DNA of 64,000 nt from Asanoa ishikariensis (GTDB lineage Bacteria; Actinomycetota; Actinomycetes; Mycobacteriales; Micromonosporaceae): positions 310,001 through 374,000 of the forward strand of contig NZ_FNQB01000003.1 of the NCBI RefSeq assembly GCF_900107455.1. The letters run 5' to 3'. Position numbers and translations under genes: made by a program. Positions 7,830 to 18,817 of the stretch are shown here, piece by piece. A model generated the notes under the pieces. It was not told where the DNA came from. It saw only the letters and a program-made list of their open reading frames with translations, and made no database searches. How positions within the stretch are numbered: position 1 is the stretch's first letter; every line of letters begins with the position of its first letter.

Positions 7830-8903
7830 TCAGTCGAAGAGGACGACCGAGCGGGCGCCCTCGCCGCGCGCCATGCGGGCGAAGGCGTCGGGCGCGGCCT
7901 CCAGCGAGATCCGGTCCGTGATCAGAGGCTCGAGGTCGAGGGAGCCGGCCCCGACCGCGGCGGCCAGCACCGGTAGGTCGCGGTCCGGGTCGGACGAGCC
8001 GTAGACCGACGACCGCAGCGTGCGGGCCGAATGGAAGATGTCCAGGGCGCTCAGGCTGACCAGGTCGTCGTGGGCGCCCATGCCGACCACCGTGACCTGG
8101 CCGCCGCGCCGGGTCGCACGCCAGGCCGCGCCGATCGTCGCCGAGCGGCCGACACACTCGATGGCGTGGTCGGCGCCGCGGCCGCCGGTTAGGGCGCGGA
8201 CCGCCTTGGGCATGGTGTCGTCGGAGACGACGAAGTGGGTGGCGCCCGCCGCCAGCGCCAGGTCGCGTTTCGCCTCGCCGAGGTCGACGCCGATCACCGG
8301 GTCGGCGCCCGCGGCCCGGGCGGCGATCAGGGCGGCCAGGCCGACGCCGCCGAGGCCGATCACGACCACCGACTGGCCCGGGCGGACCTCGGCGGTGCGG
8401 TTGACCGCGCCGGTCGCGGTCAGCACCGCGCAGCCGAGCAGGGCGGCGACATCCGCGGGTAGGCCGGCCGGGACCCCGACGACCGCGTGGCCGGGCACGA
8501 CGACCTCCTCGGCCAGCGCGCCGAGGCCCAGGGTCACGTGGGTCGCCTCGCCGGAGGCCAGGTGACCGCGCGGCGCCGACGGTCTGCCGTTGCCGGCGCA
8601 CAGCCACGGCTCGCCGTGGGTGCAGTGCCAGCACTCCCGGCACGGCGGTGCCCAGTTGAGCACCACCTCGTCGCCGACGCTGACCCGGGTGCCGGCGCCG
8701 ACCTCGGTCACCACACCGGCGGCCTCGTGGCCCAGGACCAAGGGGAAGGAGGGCGCGAGCGTGCCGTTGACCATCGACAGGTCGGAGTGGCAGACCCCGG
8801 CCGCGCGTATCCGGACCCGCACGTCGCCTGGACCGACCGGCGGCAGCACCACGTCGGCGACGTGTGGAACCTCGCCCTTGCCCGTGACGACCAGCGCCTT
8901 CAT
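7830..8903 (-). CDS. Zinc-dependent alcohol dehydrogenase (MDR family)
   Basis: 357 aa. It has catalytic-zinc residues in [10 protein letters not shown] (Cys near 38) and GHEAAG (His-Glu near 63), and a structural-zinc lobe with the four-Cys pattern C-x2-C-x2-C-x7-C in [19 protein letters not shown]. The Rossmann motif GLGGVGLAA is near residue 178. It oxidises a primary or aromatic-type alcohol with NAD. The GAGGACC ribosome site is 5-6 bases before the ATG at 8903. It starts 10 bases after the aldehyde dehydrogenase stop, so alcohol to aldehyde to acid is one transcript. Confidence 0.9.
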   Translation of the reverse strand: MKALVVTGKGEVPHVADVVLPPVGPGDVRVRIRAAGVCHSDLSMVNGTLAPSFPLVLGHEAAGVVTEVGAGTRVSVGDEVVLNWAPPCRECWHCTHGEPWLCAGNGRPSAPRGHLASGEATHVTLGLGALAEEVVVPGHAVVGVPAGLPADVAALLGCAVLTATGAVNRTAEVRPGQSVVVIGLGGVGLAALIAARAAGADPVIGVDLGEAKRDLALAAGATHFVVSDDTMPKAVRALTGGRGADHAIECVGRSATIGAAWRATRRGGQVTVVGMGAHDDLVSLSALDIFHSARTLRSSVYGSSDPDRDLPVLAAAVGAGSLDLEPLITDRISLEAAPDAFARMARGEGARSVVLFD

Positions 8904-8913
8904 GAAGAGGTCC

Positions 8914-10362
<1,449 letters not shown>

Positions 10363-10366
10363 GCGG

Positions 10367-11044
10367 TTACCTCCCGGTGGAGCGGGTCGTGCCGTGGAAT
10401 CGGTGGGTGGTGTCAACGACCACCTCTTCATACGTGATCTCGAGGCCCTTGATGACCGCTTCCAGCCCAAGCTCGAACGCGCCCTCGTCGACCTCGCGCT
10501 GGTGTGCCGCCAGCCGGTGGGCCTGCCCCAGGTGGGGATAGTCGGAAGAGACGTAGATCGCCGGGTCGGACGCGAAGCCGCGGGCGAACGACCCGAGTGC
10601 CGAGCCGGCCACCAGGTAGCGCATCAGCGCGCCGATGTGGGTCGCCCGCGCCGGCGGCCAGCCAGCCCGGACCAGGCCGCCGTAGACGGCGTCGGCCATC
10701 GCTAGGGCCCGCGGCCGCCGGCCGGGGCCCCTGGCTAGGTGGGGAACGATGTGCGGATGCGCGGCCAGTGCCGCCCGATAGGACCGGCCCCAGATCAGCA
10801 GCGCCTCGGGCCACTCGTGGGTCGCGAAGCAGTCGATGTCGACGTCGGCCGTGATCTCGTCGGCGACGGCGTCGAGGATCGCGTCCTTGTTGGGGAAGTG
10901 GTTGTAGAGCGAGGGGCCGCGGACCCCTAGCTGCGCGGCCAGCCGCCGGGTCGACACCGCCTCGAGCCCTTCGGCGTCGATCAGCTCGGCGGCCGTGTCG
11001 ACGATGCGCTGCCGGGTGAGCAGCGCCTGACGCGGTCGGGGCAT
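10367..11044 (-). CDS. TetR family transcriptional regulator
   Basis: 225 aa. N-terminal TetR helix-turn-helix: LLTRQRIVDTAAELIDAEG, then VSTRRLAAQLGVRGPSLYNH. The ligand domain is of the TetR_C/AcrR-like helical type. The start at 11044 has a GAGAGGAG ribosome site; an upstream ATG (11074) would add ten unconserved residues. It is divergent from the ACAD gene, and the perfect 6-bp-arm palindrome at 11100-11118 between them is its likely operator, controlling both the ADH/ALDH and ACAD/thiolase transcripts. Confidence 0.87.
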   Translation of the reverse strand: MPRPRQALLTRQRIVDTAAELIDAEGLEAVSTRRLAAQLGVRGPSLYNHFPNKDAILDAVADEITADVDIDCFATHEWPEALLIWGRSYRAALAAHPHIVPHLARGPGRRPRALAMADAVYGGLVRAGWPPARATHIGALMRYLVAGSALGSFARGFASDPAIYVSSDYPHLGQAHRLAAHQREVDEGAFELGLEAVIKGLEITYEEVVVDTTHRFHGTTRSTGR

Positions 11045-11099
11045 CTCGGCACTCCTCTCCCGGGTTGTGCACAACTCGCGTGGCGGGGTGGACAGAAGA

Positions 11100-11118
11100 A
11101 AACTACCACCGTTAGTTT
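11100..11118 (+). promoter_or_regulatory. TetR-type operator overlapping a leaderless -10
   Basis: Inverted repeat AAACTA-N7-TAGTTT. Its right arm TAGTTT (11113-11118) is also a TANNNT -10 placed 6 bases before the GTG at 11125, so the ACAD mRNA is probably leaderless and repressor binding would block the -10 directly. It is an AT-rich island in otherwise high-GC DNA. Confidence 0.6.
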
Positions 11119-11124
11119 ATTCGC

Positions 11125-12273
11125 GTGGACCTCATGTTGTCACCCGAGCACGAAGCGAGTCGTTCCCTCGCCGCGGAGTTCGTCGCCCGCGAGGTCACGC
11201 CGCACGCCGCCGAGTGGGACAGGCGCGAGGCGGTCGACCAGTCGATCATCAAGCGGCTCGGTGACCTGGGCTTCCTCGGCCTGACCATCCCCGAGGAGCT
11301 GGGCGGCTCGGGCGGCGACCACCTCACGTACTGCCTGGTGCTCGAAGAGCTGGGCCGGGGCGATTCGTCGGTGCGTGGCATCGTCTCGGTCTCCCTCGGC
11401 CTGGTGGCGAAAACCATCGCAGCACACGGGTCCGACACGCAGCGGGCGTCCTGGCTGCCCCGGCTCTGCGACGGCACGGCGCTGGGCTGCTTCGCGCTGA
11501 CCGAGCCCGGCACCGGCTCCGACGCCGCCAACCTGGCCACCCGAGCCGTCCGCGACGGCGACGACTGGCTGCTCACCGGCACCAAGCTGTTCATCACCAA
11601 CGGCACCTGGGCCGACCTCGCGCTGGTCTTCGCCCGCACCGGCGGCCCCGGCCCGCGCGGCGTCACCGCGTTCCTCGTCGAGACCGACACGCCGGGCCTG
11701 ACCCGCCGCGAGATCCACGGCAAGCTCGGCCTCCGCGGGCAGGCAACGGCAGAGCTGACCTTCGACGGCGTACGCGTCAGCGACACCGCCCGCCTCGGTC
11801 CCGAGGGGCACGGCTTCAAGATCGCGATGTCCACCCTCGACAAGGGCCGCATGTCGCTCGCCGCCGGCTGTGTCGGGCTCGCACAGGCGTGTCTCGACGC
11901 GGCGGTCCGCTACGCCGGCGAGCGCACCCAGTTCGGCAAGCCCATCGCGGGCCACCAGTTGGTCCAGCGCCACCTGGCCCAGATCGCCGTCGACACCGCC
12001 GCCGCCCGACTACTCGTCTGGCGCGTCGCCGACCTCGTCGACCGCGGCCAGCCGTTCGGCACCGAGGCGTCGATGGCCAAGCTGTTCGCGAGCGAGGCCG
12101 CGGTCCGGGCCGCCGACCGGGCGCTACAGGTGTTCGGCGGCTACGGCTACATCGACGAATACCCGGTCGGCAAATACCTGCGCGACGCCCGGGTCACCAC
12201 GCTCTACGAGGGCACCAGCGAGATCCAGCAACTACTCATCGGGCGGGCGCTCACCGGCGTCACCGCCTTCTGA
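11125..12273 (+). CDS. Acyl-CoA dehydrogenase
   Basis: 382 aa with all family landmarks: CFALTEPGTGSDAAN (FAD/substrate loop, near residue 130), KLFITNGTWAD, RTQFGKPIAGHQLVQRH, QVFGGYGYIDEYPV (FAD contact), and LYEGTSEIQQLLIGRAL, in which the E-G-T-S segment carries the catalytic Glu of short/medium-chain enzymes. It makes a 2,3-enoyl-CoA using ETF. The GTG start has no RBS but lies 6 bases from a -10. A thiolase follows 17 bases downstream. Confidence 0.92.
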   Translation: MDLMLSPEHEASRSLAAEFVAREVTPHAAEWDRREAVDQSIIKRLGDLGFLGLTIPEELGGSGGDHLTYCLVLEELGRGDSSVRGIVSVSLGLVAKTIAAHGSDTQRASWLPRLCDGTALGCFALTEPGTGSDAANLATRAVRDGDDWLLTGTKLFITNGTWADLALVFARTGGPGPRGVTAFLVETDTPGLTRREIHGKLGLRGQATAELTFDGVRVSDTARLGPEGHGFKIAMSTLDKGRMSLAAGCVGLAQACLDAAVRYAGERTQFGKPIAGHQLVQRHLAQIAVDTAAARLLVWRVADLVDRGQPFGTEASMAKLFASEAAVRAADRALQVFGGYGYIDEYPVGKYLRDARVTTLYEGTSEIQQLLIGRALTGVTAF

Positions 12274-12290
12274 GAAAGGTCAGGCAGAGC

Positions 12291-13475
<1,185 letters not shown>

Positions 13476-13503
13476 GACAACCACCTGAGCAGGGAGATTT
13501 GAG

Positions 13504-14265
13504 ATGAGCGACAGGTTCGCCGATCGGGTCGCGATCGTGACCGGCGCGGCGCAGGGGATCGGTGCCGCGACGGCCCGCCGGCTCGCCGGTGAGGGTGCCC
13601 GGGTGGCGGTGGTCGACCTCGACGCCGACCGCAGCGCGGCCACGGCCGACGAGATCAAGGGCGCCGGCGGCGTGGCCACCGGCTACGGCTGCGACGTGAC
13701 CGACCCGGAGGCGGTGACCGCCATGGTCGACGCGGTCGTCGCCGAGCACGGCCGGCTCGACATCCTGGTCAACAACGCCGGCATCACCCGCGACAACATG
13801 CTGTTCAAGATGCCGGCCGCCGAGTGGGACTCGGTGCTGACCACCAACCTGAGCAGCATGTTCTACTGCTGCCAGGCGGCGCAGAAGCACATGGTCGCGG
13901 CCCGCTACGGCAAGATCGTCAACCTGAGCAGCCGGTCGGCGCTGGGCAACCGGGGCCAGGTCAACTACGCGGCGGCCAAGGCGGGCGTCCAGGGCCTGAC
14001 CGCGACGCTCGCCATCGAGCTAGGTCCGTTCAACATCAACGTCAACGCCGTCGCACCCGGCTACATCGCGACCGCGATGACCGCCGCGACCGCGACCCGC
14101 GTCGGCGCCGCGCCCGAAGACCACCAGAAGATGGCCGCCGAGCTCACCCCGCTGCGCCGCGTCGGCCAGCCGGAGGAGGTCGCGTCCGTGATCGCGTTCC
14201 TGGCCAGCGACGACGCGTCCTACGTAAGTGGCCAGACGCTCTACATCAACGGCGGCGCGCGCTAG
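13504..14265 (+). CDS. SDR family oxidoreductase (FabG/3-hydroxyacyl-CoA dehydrogenase type)
   Basis: 253 aa. It has TGAAQGIG (cofactor), a DVTDPEAV acidic segment, NNAGITRDNM, catalytic Ser in NLSSRSALGN, and YAAAK (YxxxK). RBS GGGAG is upstream of ATG 13504. It fits FabG-like enzymes; between a thiolase and an ACAD the most economical role is oxidation of a 3-hydroxyacyl-CoA to the 3-oxo form. The stop is followed by about 180 bases before the next ACAD, including a weak stem-loop at 14354-14380. Confidence 0.88.
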   Translation: MSDRFADRVAIVTGAAQGIGAATARRLAGEGARVAVVDLDADRSAATADEIKGAGGVATGYGCDVTDPEAVTAMVDAVVAEHGRLDILVNNAGITRDNMLFKMPAAEWDSVLTTNLSSMFYCCQAAQKHMVAARYGKIVNLSSRSALGNRGQVNYAAAKAGVQGLTATLAIELGPFNINVNAVAPGYIATAMTAATATRVGAAPEDHQKMAAELTPLRRVGQPEEVASVIAFLASDDASYVSGQTLYINGGAR

Positions 14266-14445
14266 CCGGCGTCTCGTGGACCATGGCGGCGCCAGACCCG
14301 AACGCGGCACCTGATCCTCGAGAAACGCACTAATCGCTTTTGCCGACGACGGTCGGGCGCCGCCACGTGTGACGCCCGATCACTAATCCGGACGCCAATG
14401 GCCCGGATCAGCGCGTACCACCGGCCGGTTCTGGGGAGGACCATC

Positions 14446-15618
14446 GTGGACTTTTCGCTCAGTGACGAGGAGAAGGCGGTCCGGGAGACCGCCCGGACCT
14501 TCATCCGCAAGGAAGTGATGCCGCTCGAGCAGGAGGTGCTGCGCCGCGAACGCGCCCACGAGCACGGGCTGCGCCTCGACGAGCTGCGCGAGCTGCAGAC
14601 CAAGGCGCGGGCGTTCGGCTTCTGGGGTCTGGCGACCCCGGAGGAATACGGCGGTATGGACCTGCCGGCCGTCATGCAGTCGCTGATCTGGACCGAGATC
14701 GGCCGCTCCTGGGTGCCGTTCCGGTTCGGTGGCGAGGCCGACAACATCCTGTTCTTCGCCAACGACGAGCAGAAGGCCGAGTTCCTCCGCCCCACCATCG
14801 AGGGCGACCGGATCTCCTGCTTCGCGATCACCGAGCCCGGTGCCGGCTCGGACGCCGCCAACATCCGGATGACCGCGCGCCGCGACGGTGACGACTGGAT
14901 CCTCGACGGCGAGAAGACCTTCATCACCAACGGCAACGACGCCGATTTCGCGATCGTGGTGGCGGTGTCGGACCGTGACCAGGACGTACGCGCCGGCGGC
15001 AGCACCGCCTTCCTCGTCGACCGCTCGATGGGCTGGCGTTCGGAGTTCATCCAGACGATGGGCGAGGGCGGGCCGGCGTCGCTGGTCTTCGACTCCGTCC
15101 GCGTCCCGGGGCGCAACGTGCTCGGGGAGGTAGGGCAGGGCTTCGCGCTCGGCATGCAGTGGATCGGCAAGGGTCGCTACATCATCCCGTCGCACGCGGT
15201 CGGCGTCGCCGAGCGCGCCCTGCGGATGGCGATCGACCACGCCAACACGCGCGAGACGTTCGGCAAGCCGCTGGCCACCAACCAGGCGATCCAGTGGATG
15301 ATCGCCGACTCCGAGACCGAGCTCGAGGCCGCGCGCTGGCTGATCCTGCGCGCGGCGTGGACGGTCGACCAGGGCGCCGACGCCCGGCACGCCTCGTCGA
15401 TGTCCAAGCTGTACGGCGCCCGTATGGTCAACGACGTCGTCGACCGCGTGCTCCAGATCCACGGCGGCATGGGCTACACCCGCGAGCTGCCGATCGAACG
15501 CTGGTACCGGCAGATGCGCCTGCTCCGCATCTTCGAAGGCACCGACGAGATGCAGCGCCTGATCATCTCCCGTGACCTGCTCCGCGGCTTCACCGAAATC
15601 GGAGGACACCTGGCATGA
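14446..15618 (+). CDS. Acyl-CoA dehydrogenase
   Basis: 390 aa. The GTG at 14446 is chosen over an ATG 48 bases upstream because GGGGAGGA ends 5 bases before it and the family consensus begins at VDFSLSDEE. Motifs: CFAITEPGAGSDAAN, KTFITNGNDAD, RETFGKPLATNQAIQWM, QIHGGMGYTRELPIERWY, FEGTDEMQRLIISRDLL. It is a second alpha-beta desaturase in the same gene group, distinct from the 11125 gene, so the pathway probably desaturates two different acyl-CoA intermediates. It overlaps the MaoC gene by ATGA. Confidence 0.9.
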   Translation: MDFSLSDEEKAVRETARTFIRKEVMPLEQEVLRRERAHEHGLRLDELRELQTKARAFGFWGLATPEEYGGMDLPAVMQSLIWTEIGRSWVPFRFGGEADNILFFANDEQKAEFLRPTIEGDRISCFAITEPGAGSDAANIRMTARRDGDDWILDGEKTFITNGNDADFAIVVAVSDRDQDVRAGGSTAFLVDRSMGWRSEFIQTMGEGGPASLVFDSVRVPGRNVLGEVGQGFALGMQWIGKGRYIIPSHAVGVAERALRMAIDHANTRETFGKPLATNQAIQWMIADSETELEAARWLILRAAWTVDQGADARHASSMSKLYGARMVNDVVDRVLQIHGGMGYTRELPIERWYRQMRLLRIFEGTDEMQRLIISRDLLRGFTEIGGHLA

Positions 15619-16070
15619 AGCGTGAGTTCGCATCCGTCGACGAGCTGGCCGCCGCCGTGGGCGAGACTCTCGGCCCCGGCGAGTGGTTCGAGGTCGACCA
15701 GTCCCGGGTCAACCTGTTCGCCGACGCCACGGACGACCACCAGTGGATCCACGTCGACCCGGAACGCGCCGCCGCCGGCCCGTTCGGCGGCCCGGTGGCG
15801 CACGGCTTCTTGACCCTGTCGCTGCTGCCGTCCCTGGTCGGCGACCTCTACACGGTCAAGGGCACCCGGATGGGCGTCAACTACGGCCTCAACCGAGTCC
15901 GCTTCCCGGCCCCGGTCCGCGTCGGCACGTCCGTCCGGGTCCACGCCGAGATCGCCTCGGTCGACCCGGTCCAGGGCGGCGTCCAGCTCGTCGCCAAGGT
16001 CACCGTCGAGAACAACGCGAGCGAGAAGCCCGTCTGCGTCGCCGAGACGGTAAGCCGCCTCTACGTCTGA
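15615..16070 (+). CDS. MaoC-like enoyl-CoA hydratase
   Basis: 151 aa hotdog-fold protein. The hydratase-2 signature is present: FADATDDHQWIHVDPERA near residues 37-54 (Asp and His catalytic) and GGPVAHGFLTLSLLP. It adds water to a 2-enoyl-CoA. Start and upstream stop overlap as ATGA, coupling it to the ACAD whose product it would hydrate. It is the last gene of the operon and is followed at once by a strong hairpin. Confidence 0.9.
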   Translation: MKREFASVDELAAAVGETLGPGEWFEVDQSRVNLFADATDDHQWIHVDPERAAAGPFGGPVAHGFLTLSLLPSLVGDLYTVKGTRMGVNYGLNRVRFPAPVRVGTSVRVHAEIASVDPVQGGVQLVAKVTVENNASEKPVCVAETVSRLYV

Positions 16071-16085
16071 CCGACAGCTCAGACC

Positions 16086-16117
16086 CGCGCCACCCCCGCC
16101 ACGCCGGGGGTGGCGCG
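16086..16117 (+). terminator. Strong stem-loop after the MaoC gene
   Basis: A 13-bp perfect stem (CGCGCCACCCCCG and its complement) with a 6-base loop starts 16 bases after the stop codon. There is no T-run, which is common for actinobacterial terminators. Confidence 0.75.
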
Positions 16118-16614
16118 AGCACAGCAGCCCGACCCTCCGCGACCACGATCACAACGACGCGGCTCGTGAGGGGGCTGCGTTGCGATGAGCGACGGCGGCC
16201 GAAGTCCGAACGCGTTCGAGAGCAGATCCGCATCGGTCGTCGCGACGCGTGGGCTTCGCCGTCTGCTGTGACTCGGGCGCGGGCACCAACTCCGCGACGT
16301 CGCGGTTCTCAACGACCTGGGTCTGGTTCCGGGGCAGCCGGCTGGTGCGCTGGAGGATTGCGCCCGGCCAGGGCGCGACTCGCGGAGGTGCCCTTCCCCG
16401 GCGATCCTGGCCGTCGACCGCGGTCCGCGAGATCGCCCTTCGGTTTGTGCAGGCGACCAACCCTCGGTTCGAGCGGCATTCTCCGTTGCCTTTGGATCAT
16501 CTCGACATAGTTCGATTGCTCGATGTCTCAAGCGAAGTTGATCGAGAACAATTCGGTCCGAGCGCTGGAGCACCACGTAGGGCACGAACCTACCCCGTCG
16601 AGTCATCGCATCCG
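16118..16614. other. Gene-free stretch upstream of the protease gene
   Basis: About 500 bases with open frames on both strands but no codon-usage, start/RBS or motif support for any. It presumably contains the protease promoter; no clear -10/-35 pair or repeat was found. Confidence 0.4.
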
Positions 16615-16624
16615 GAGGAAACGT

Positions 16625-17971
16625 ATGCACGTGAGTCGCCCGAAGGTTCTACTCGGCACCACCATGGCGGTGGTGCTGACGTCGTCGATTATCGGTGGTG
16701 CCCCCGCCGCCGCACGTGCGGCTGATGCCGACCTCGCCCCGCTGGCCGGGCCGGCCGCTATGGCCGCCCCAGCGGACCTGGGCCAGGTGGGAGCCGAGCT
16801 ACTCGACGGCCTGGCCCCTTCGACGCACGGCGGCGTTCACATCGACTCAGCGGATCGCTCGATCACGCTCATGGTCACGGCCGGCGCCAGCGCCACCGCG
16901 GTTGGTGCCCGCGCGGCGCGGATCAACCGACCCGGCGTGACGGTCAAGGTCAAGAAGGTCGACCGGAGCCGGGAGGTGCTCGAGCATCTCCGTGACGACG
17001 GAGTGTGGAACAACCTCCCGGCCGATCTCGCGGGGCAGGTGACCAAAACGCAGATCGACACACTCGACAATCGAGTTGTGGTGGAGGTCGCCAACCCGAC
17101 GAGAGAAGTCCGACGGTCGTTGAAGAAACGCTTCGGGGACGCCGTCTCCGTCCGGGCCGGCTCCGCGCGCACCGCGATGACCCGTTACGACGACTTCTCG
17201 CCGTACTTCGGAGCGGATCGAATCTTGATGCGTTTCCCGAACGGGCAGCACTACGGGGCCTGCACCGCTGGATTCGGCGCGACGTACGCGGGAACTCAGG
17301 TAATGGTCACCGCAGGTCACTGCGCGCCGTACGGCAACATGGCCACGCCGACGTCGGTCACCAACGGCCGAATGAACGGCGAGAATGGTTGCACTGCGGT
17401 CGGCGGCTGTAGCACCGCTCCGATCGGCTCCTTCGGTAACGTCTGGCAGACCCGCATGCGTACCCACGACACGCAGGCGCAAGCCAACGCCGGCCCCCTG
17501 AGCGTCGATCTCGCCTTGATCGCCACACTGACCGTTCCGACGATCTGGCGTGCGGACTCAGACAACCTGACCAGCCCGGTTCTGAGTTTCCCCGGCGCCG
17601 CTACCCTTCCCAGCCAGAGTGGGGCGGTCATCTGCCACTCTGGCGCGACGTCGTCGGGAGACTGCGGGTTCTCCCTGCAGGCCGAGATCGCCACCGTGAC
17701 GATCGACCTTGATCCTGGCGCGCCGGGACGGTGGGCCCGGTTCCAGAACTGGGATGCCGTTTCGACGAACCGACAGGTCTGTGGCGGCGACTCGGGCGGC
17801 CCGGTCTATACGCAATTGGGCAGCGGAGTTTCAATGATGGGCGTCGTCAGCACGGGGTGGGGGCCGGTCGCGGGAACTGTCAAGGGGCAGCCGTGCAACC
17901 GCAATCTCGGCTTCGTCTTCTGGGGCCAGGGTCGGGCGGTCTTCCCCAACTACACGCCACGGATCCAGTGA
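16625..17971 (+). CDS. Secreted trypsin-like (S1) serine protease
   Basis: 448 aa. The ATG at 16625 follows GGAGG by 5-6 bases, and a signal peptide ends about residue 32 (PAAARA). Residues 33-180 form a propeptide, followed by a chymotrypsin-fold domain with catalytic His in VTAGHC (near 232), Asp in SVDLALIAT (near 295) and Ser in VCGGDSGGPVY (near 389). The long propeptide resembles streptogrisin/alpha-lytic protease precursors, where it aids folding. Extracellular protein degradation is the expected role. A relative lies at 61723-63063. Confidence 0.87.
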   Translation: MHVSRPKVLLGTTMAVVLTSSIIGGAPAAARAADADLAPLAGPAAMAAPADLGQVGAELLDGLAPSTHGGVHIDSADRSITLMVTAGASATAVGARAARINRPGVTVKVKKVDRSREVLEHLRDDGVWNNLPADLAGQVTKTQIDTLDNRVVVEVANPTREVRRSLKKRFGDAVSVRAGSARTAMTRYDDFSPYFGADRILMRFPNGQHYGACTAGFGATYAGTQVMVTAGHCAPYGNMATPTSVTNGRMNGENGCTAVGGCSTAPIGSFGNVWQTRMRTHDTQAQANAGPLSVDLALIATLTVPTIWRADSDNLTSPVLSFPGAATLPSQSGAVICHSGATSSGDCGFSLQAEIATVTIDLDPGAPGRWARFQNWDAVSTNRQVCGGDSGGPVYTQLGSGVSMMGVVSTGWGPVAGTVKGQPCNRNLGFVFWGQGRAVFPNYTPRIQ

Positions 17972-18000
17972 CTCTCGACCGCGCTTCCAGGTAGGGGATC

Positions 18001-18033
18001 GGCCTGCTTCGAGGACGCGCCTCGGAGCAGGCC
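18001..18033. terminator. Bidirectional stem-loop between convergent genes
   Basis: A 14-bp stem (GGCCTGCTTCGAGG paired with CCTCGGAGCAGGCC, one G-T pair) with a 5-base loop, placed 29 bases after the protease stop and 32 bases beyond the end of the convergent CBS-domain gene. Confidence 0.7.
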
Positions 18034-18065
18034 CTCTCCGTTACCGGCCAGCACCGGAGCGATCC

Positions 18066-18500
18066 TCAGCGGTCGCCTGCGATGTAGTGGCTCATCGCGG
18101 TCCGTTCGGACTCCAGCTCGTCGATCCGGTTCTTGACGACATCGCCGATGCTGACGATGCCGACCAGCCGGCTCTCGTGCACCACCGGCAGATGGCGGAT
18201 GCGGCGCTCGGTCATCAGCCGCATCAGGTCCTCGAGCTCGGCGTCCGGACCCAACGAGTAGACGTCGCTCGTGTGGATCGCGGCCACCGGTCCGAACAGG
18301 GCCGCCTCGCCCTGCGCGGCCAGCGCACGCACGACGTCACGCTCACTGGCGATCCCGTCGACCGTGGTGCCGTCCCGCGACACCACGACCGCGCCGATCC
18401 GGTGTTCGGCCAGCACCTCGAGCAGGCGCCGAACACTCGTATCGGGGGTCACGGTGATGACGTTGCTGCCCTTGACACGGAGCACATCGCTGATTCGCAT
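18066..18500 (-). CDS. CBS-domain protein
   Basis: 144 aa consisting of two CBS repeats (residues 1-60 and 70-130), each with the I-G-A-V-V-V / R-H-L-P-V-V strand and the G-I-x-S-E-R-D-V or G-I-V-S-I-G-D-V loop that contacts adenosyl ligands. The start at 18500 has GGGAG 6 bases upstream; an earlier in-frame start (18533) lacks one. Stand-alone CBS pairs sense AMP/ATP/NAD-type ligands; the partner protein is unknown. The next gene, sthA, is divergent. Confidence 0.85.
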   Translation of the reverse strand: MRISDVLRVKGSNVITVTPDTSVRRLLEVLAEHRIGAVVVSRDGTTVDGIASERDVVRALAAQGEAALFGPVAAIHTSDVYSLGPDAELEDLMRLMTERRIRHLPVVHESRLVGIVSIGDVVKNRIDELESERTAMSHYIAGDR

Positions 18501-18802
18501 GCGGTCTCCCGAAACGTTCGACGGCGTTGCCATGCGGCCAAACCGACGGTTAAGCCCCCATCAGGGCCCGATGCGGTCAATCCCCGCGCCCCACCCCGAA
18601 CAGGCTAGCGTCTTCCGCTGGTTTCACCAGCCGGCCAATGCCTGGTCAGTCATCATTTCCATCTTGCGACTTCGACCCGGTCCGAAGTCAACCCTCGACG
18701 ACCCTGCGGGCAGGACTCGACTTCGTCACCGGGATCGTCATCGACTGGAACGCTGCCGTTGTCCACAGGCGAAATCGAAGATCCCAAAACTTAACGTACG
18801 AC

Positions 18803-18815
18803 TGTCAGACTGACC
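18803..18815 (+). promoter_or_regulatory. Imperfect TGTCA-N3-TGAC(C) palindrome before sthA
   Basis: TGTCAGACTGACC ends 2 bases before the sthA ATG. It matches, with one mismatch, the TGTCA-N3-TGACA element found at both promoters of the NrtR/nucleosidase locus (45726-45738 and 46513-46525). SthA acts on NAD(P), so control by a NAD-metabolism regulator is conceivable but unproven. Confidence 0.25.
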
Positions 18816-18817
18816 GC

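Noticed and set aside
14354-14380. TCGGGCG/CGCCCGA stem after the SDR gene as a terminator
   Set aside because: Only 7 bp with a 13-base loop and no T-run; too weak to list as a feature.
16118-16614. Several 60-180-codon frames upstream of the first protease
   Set aside because: None has a ribosome site or family resemblance and they overlap one another on both strands.
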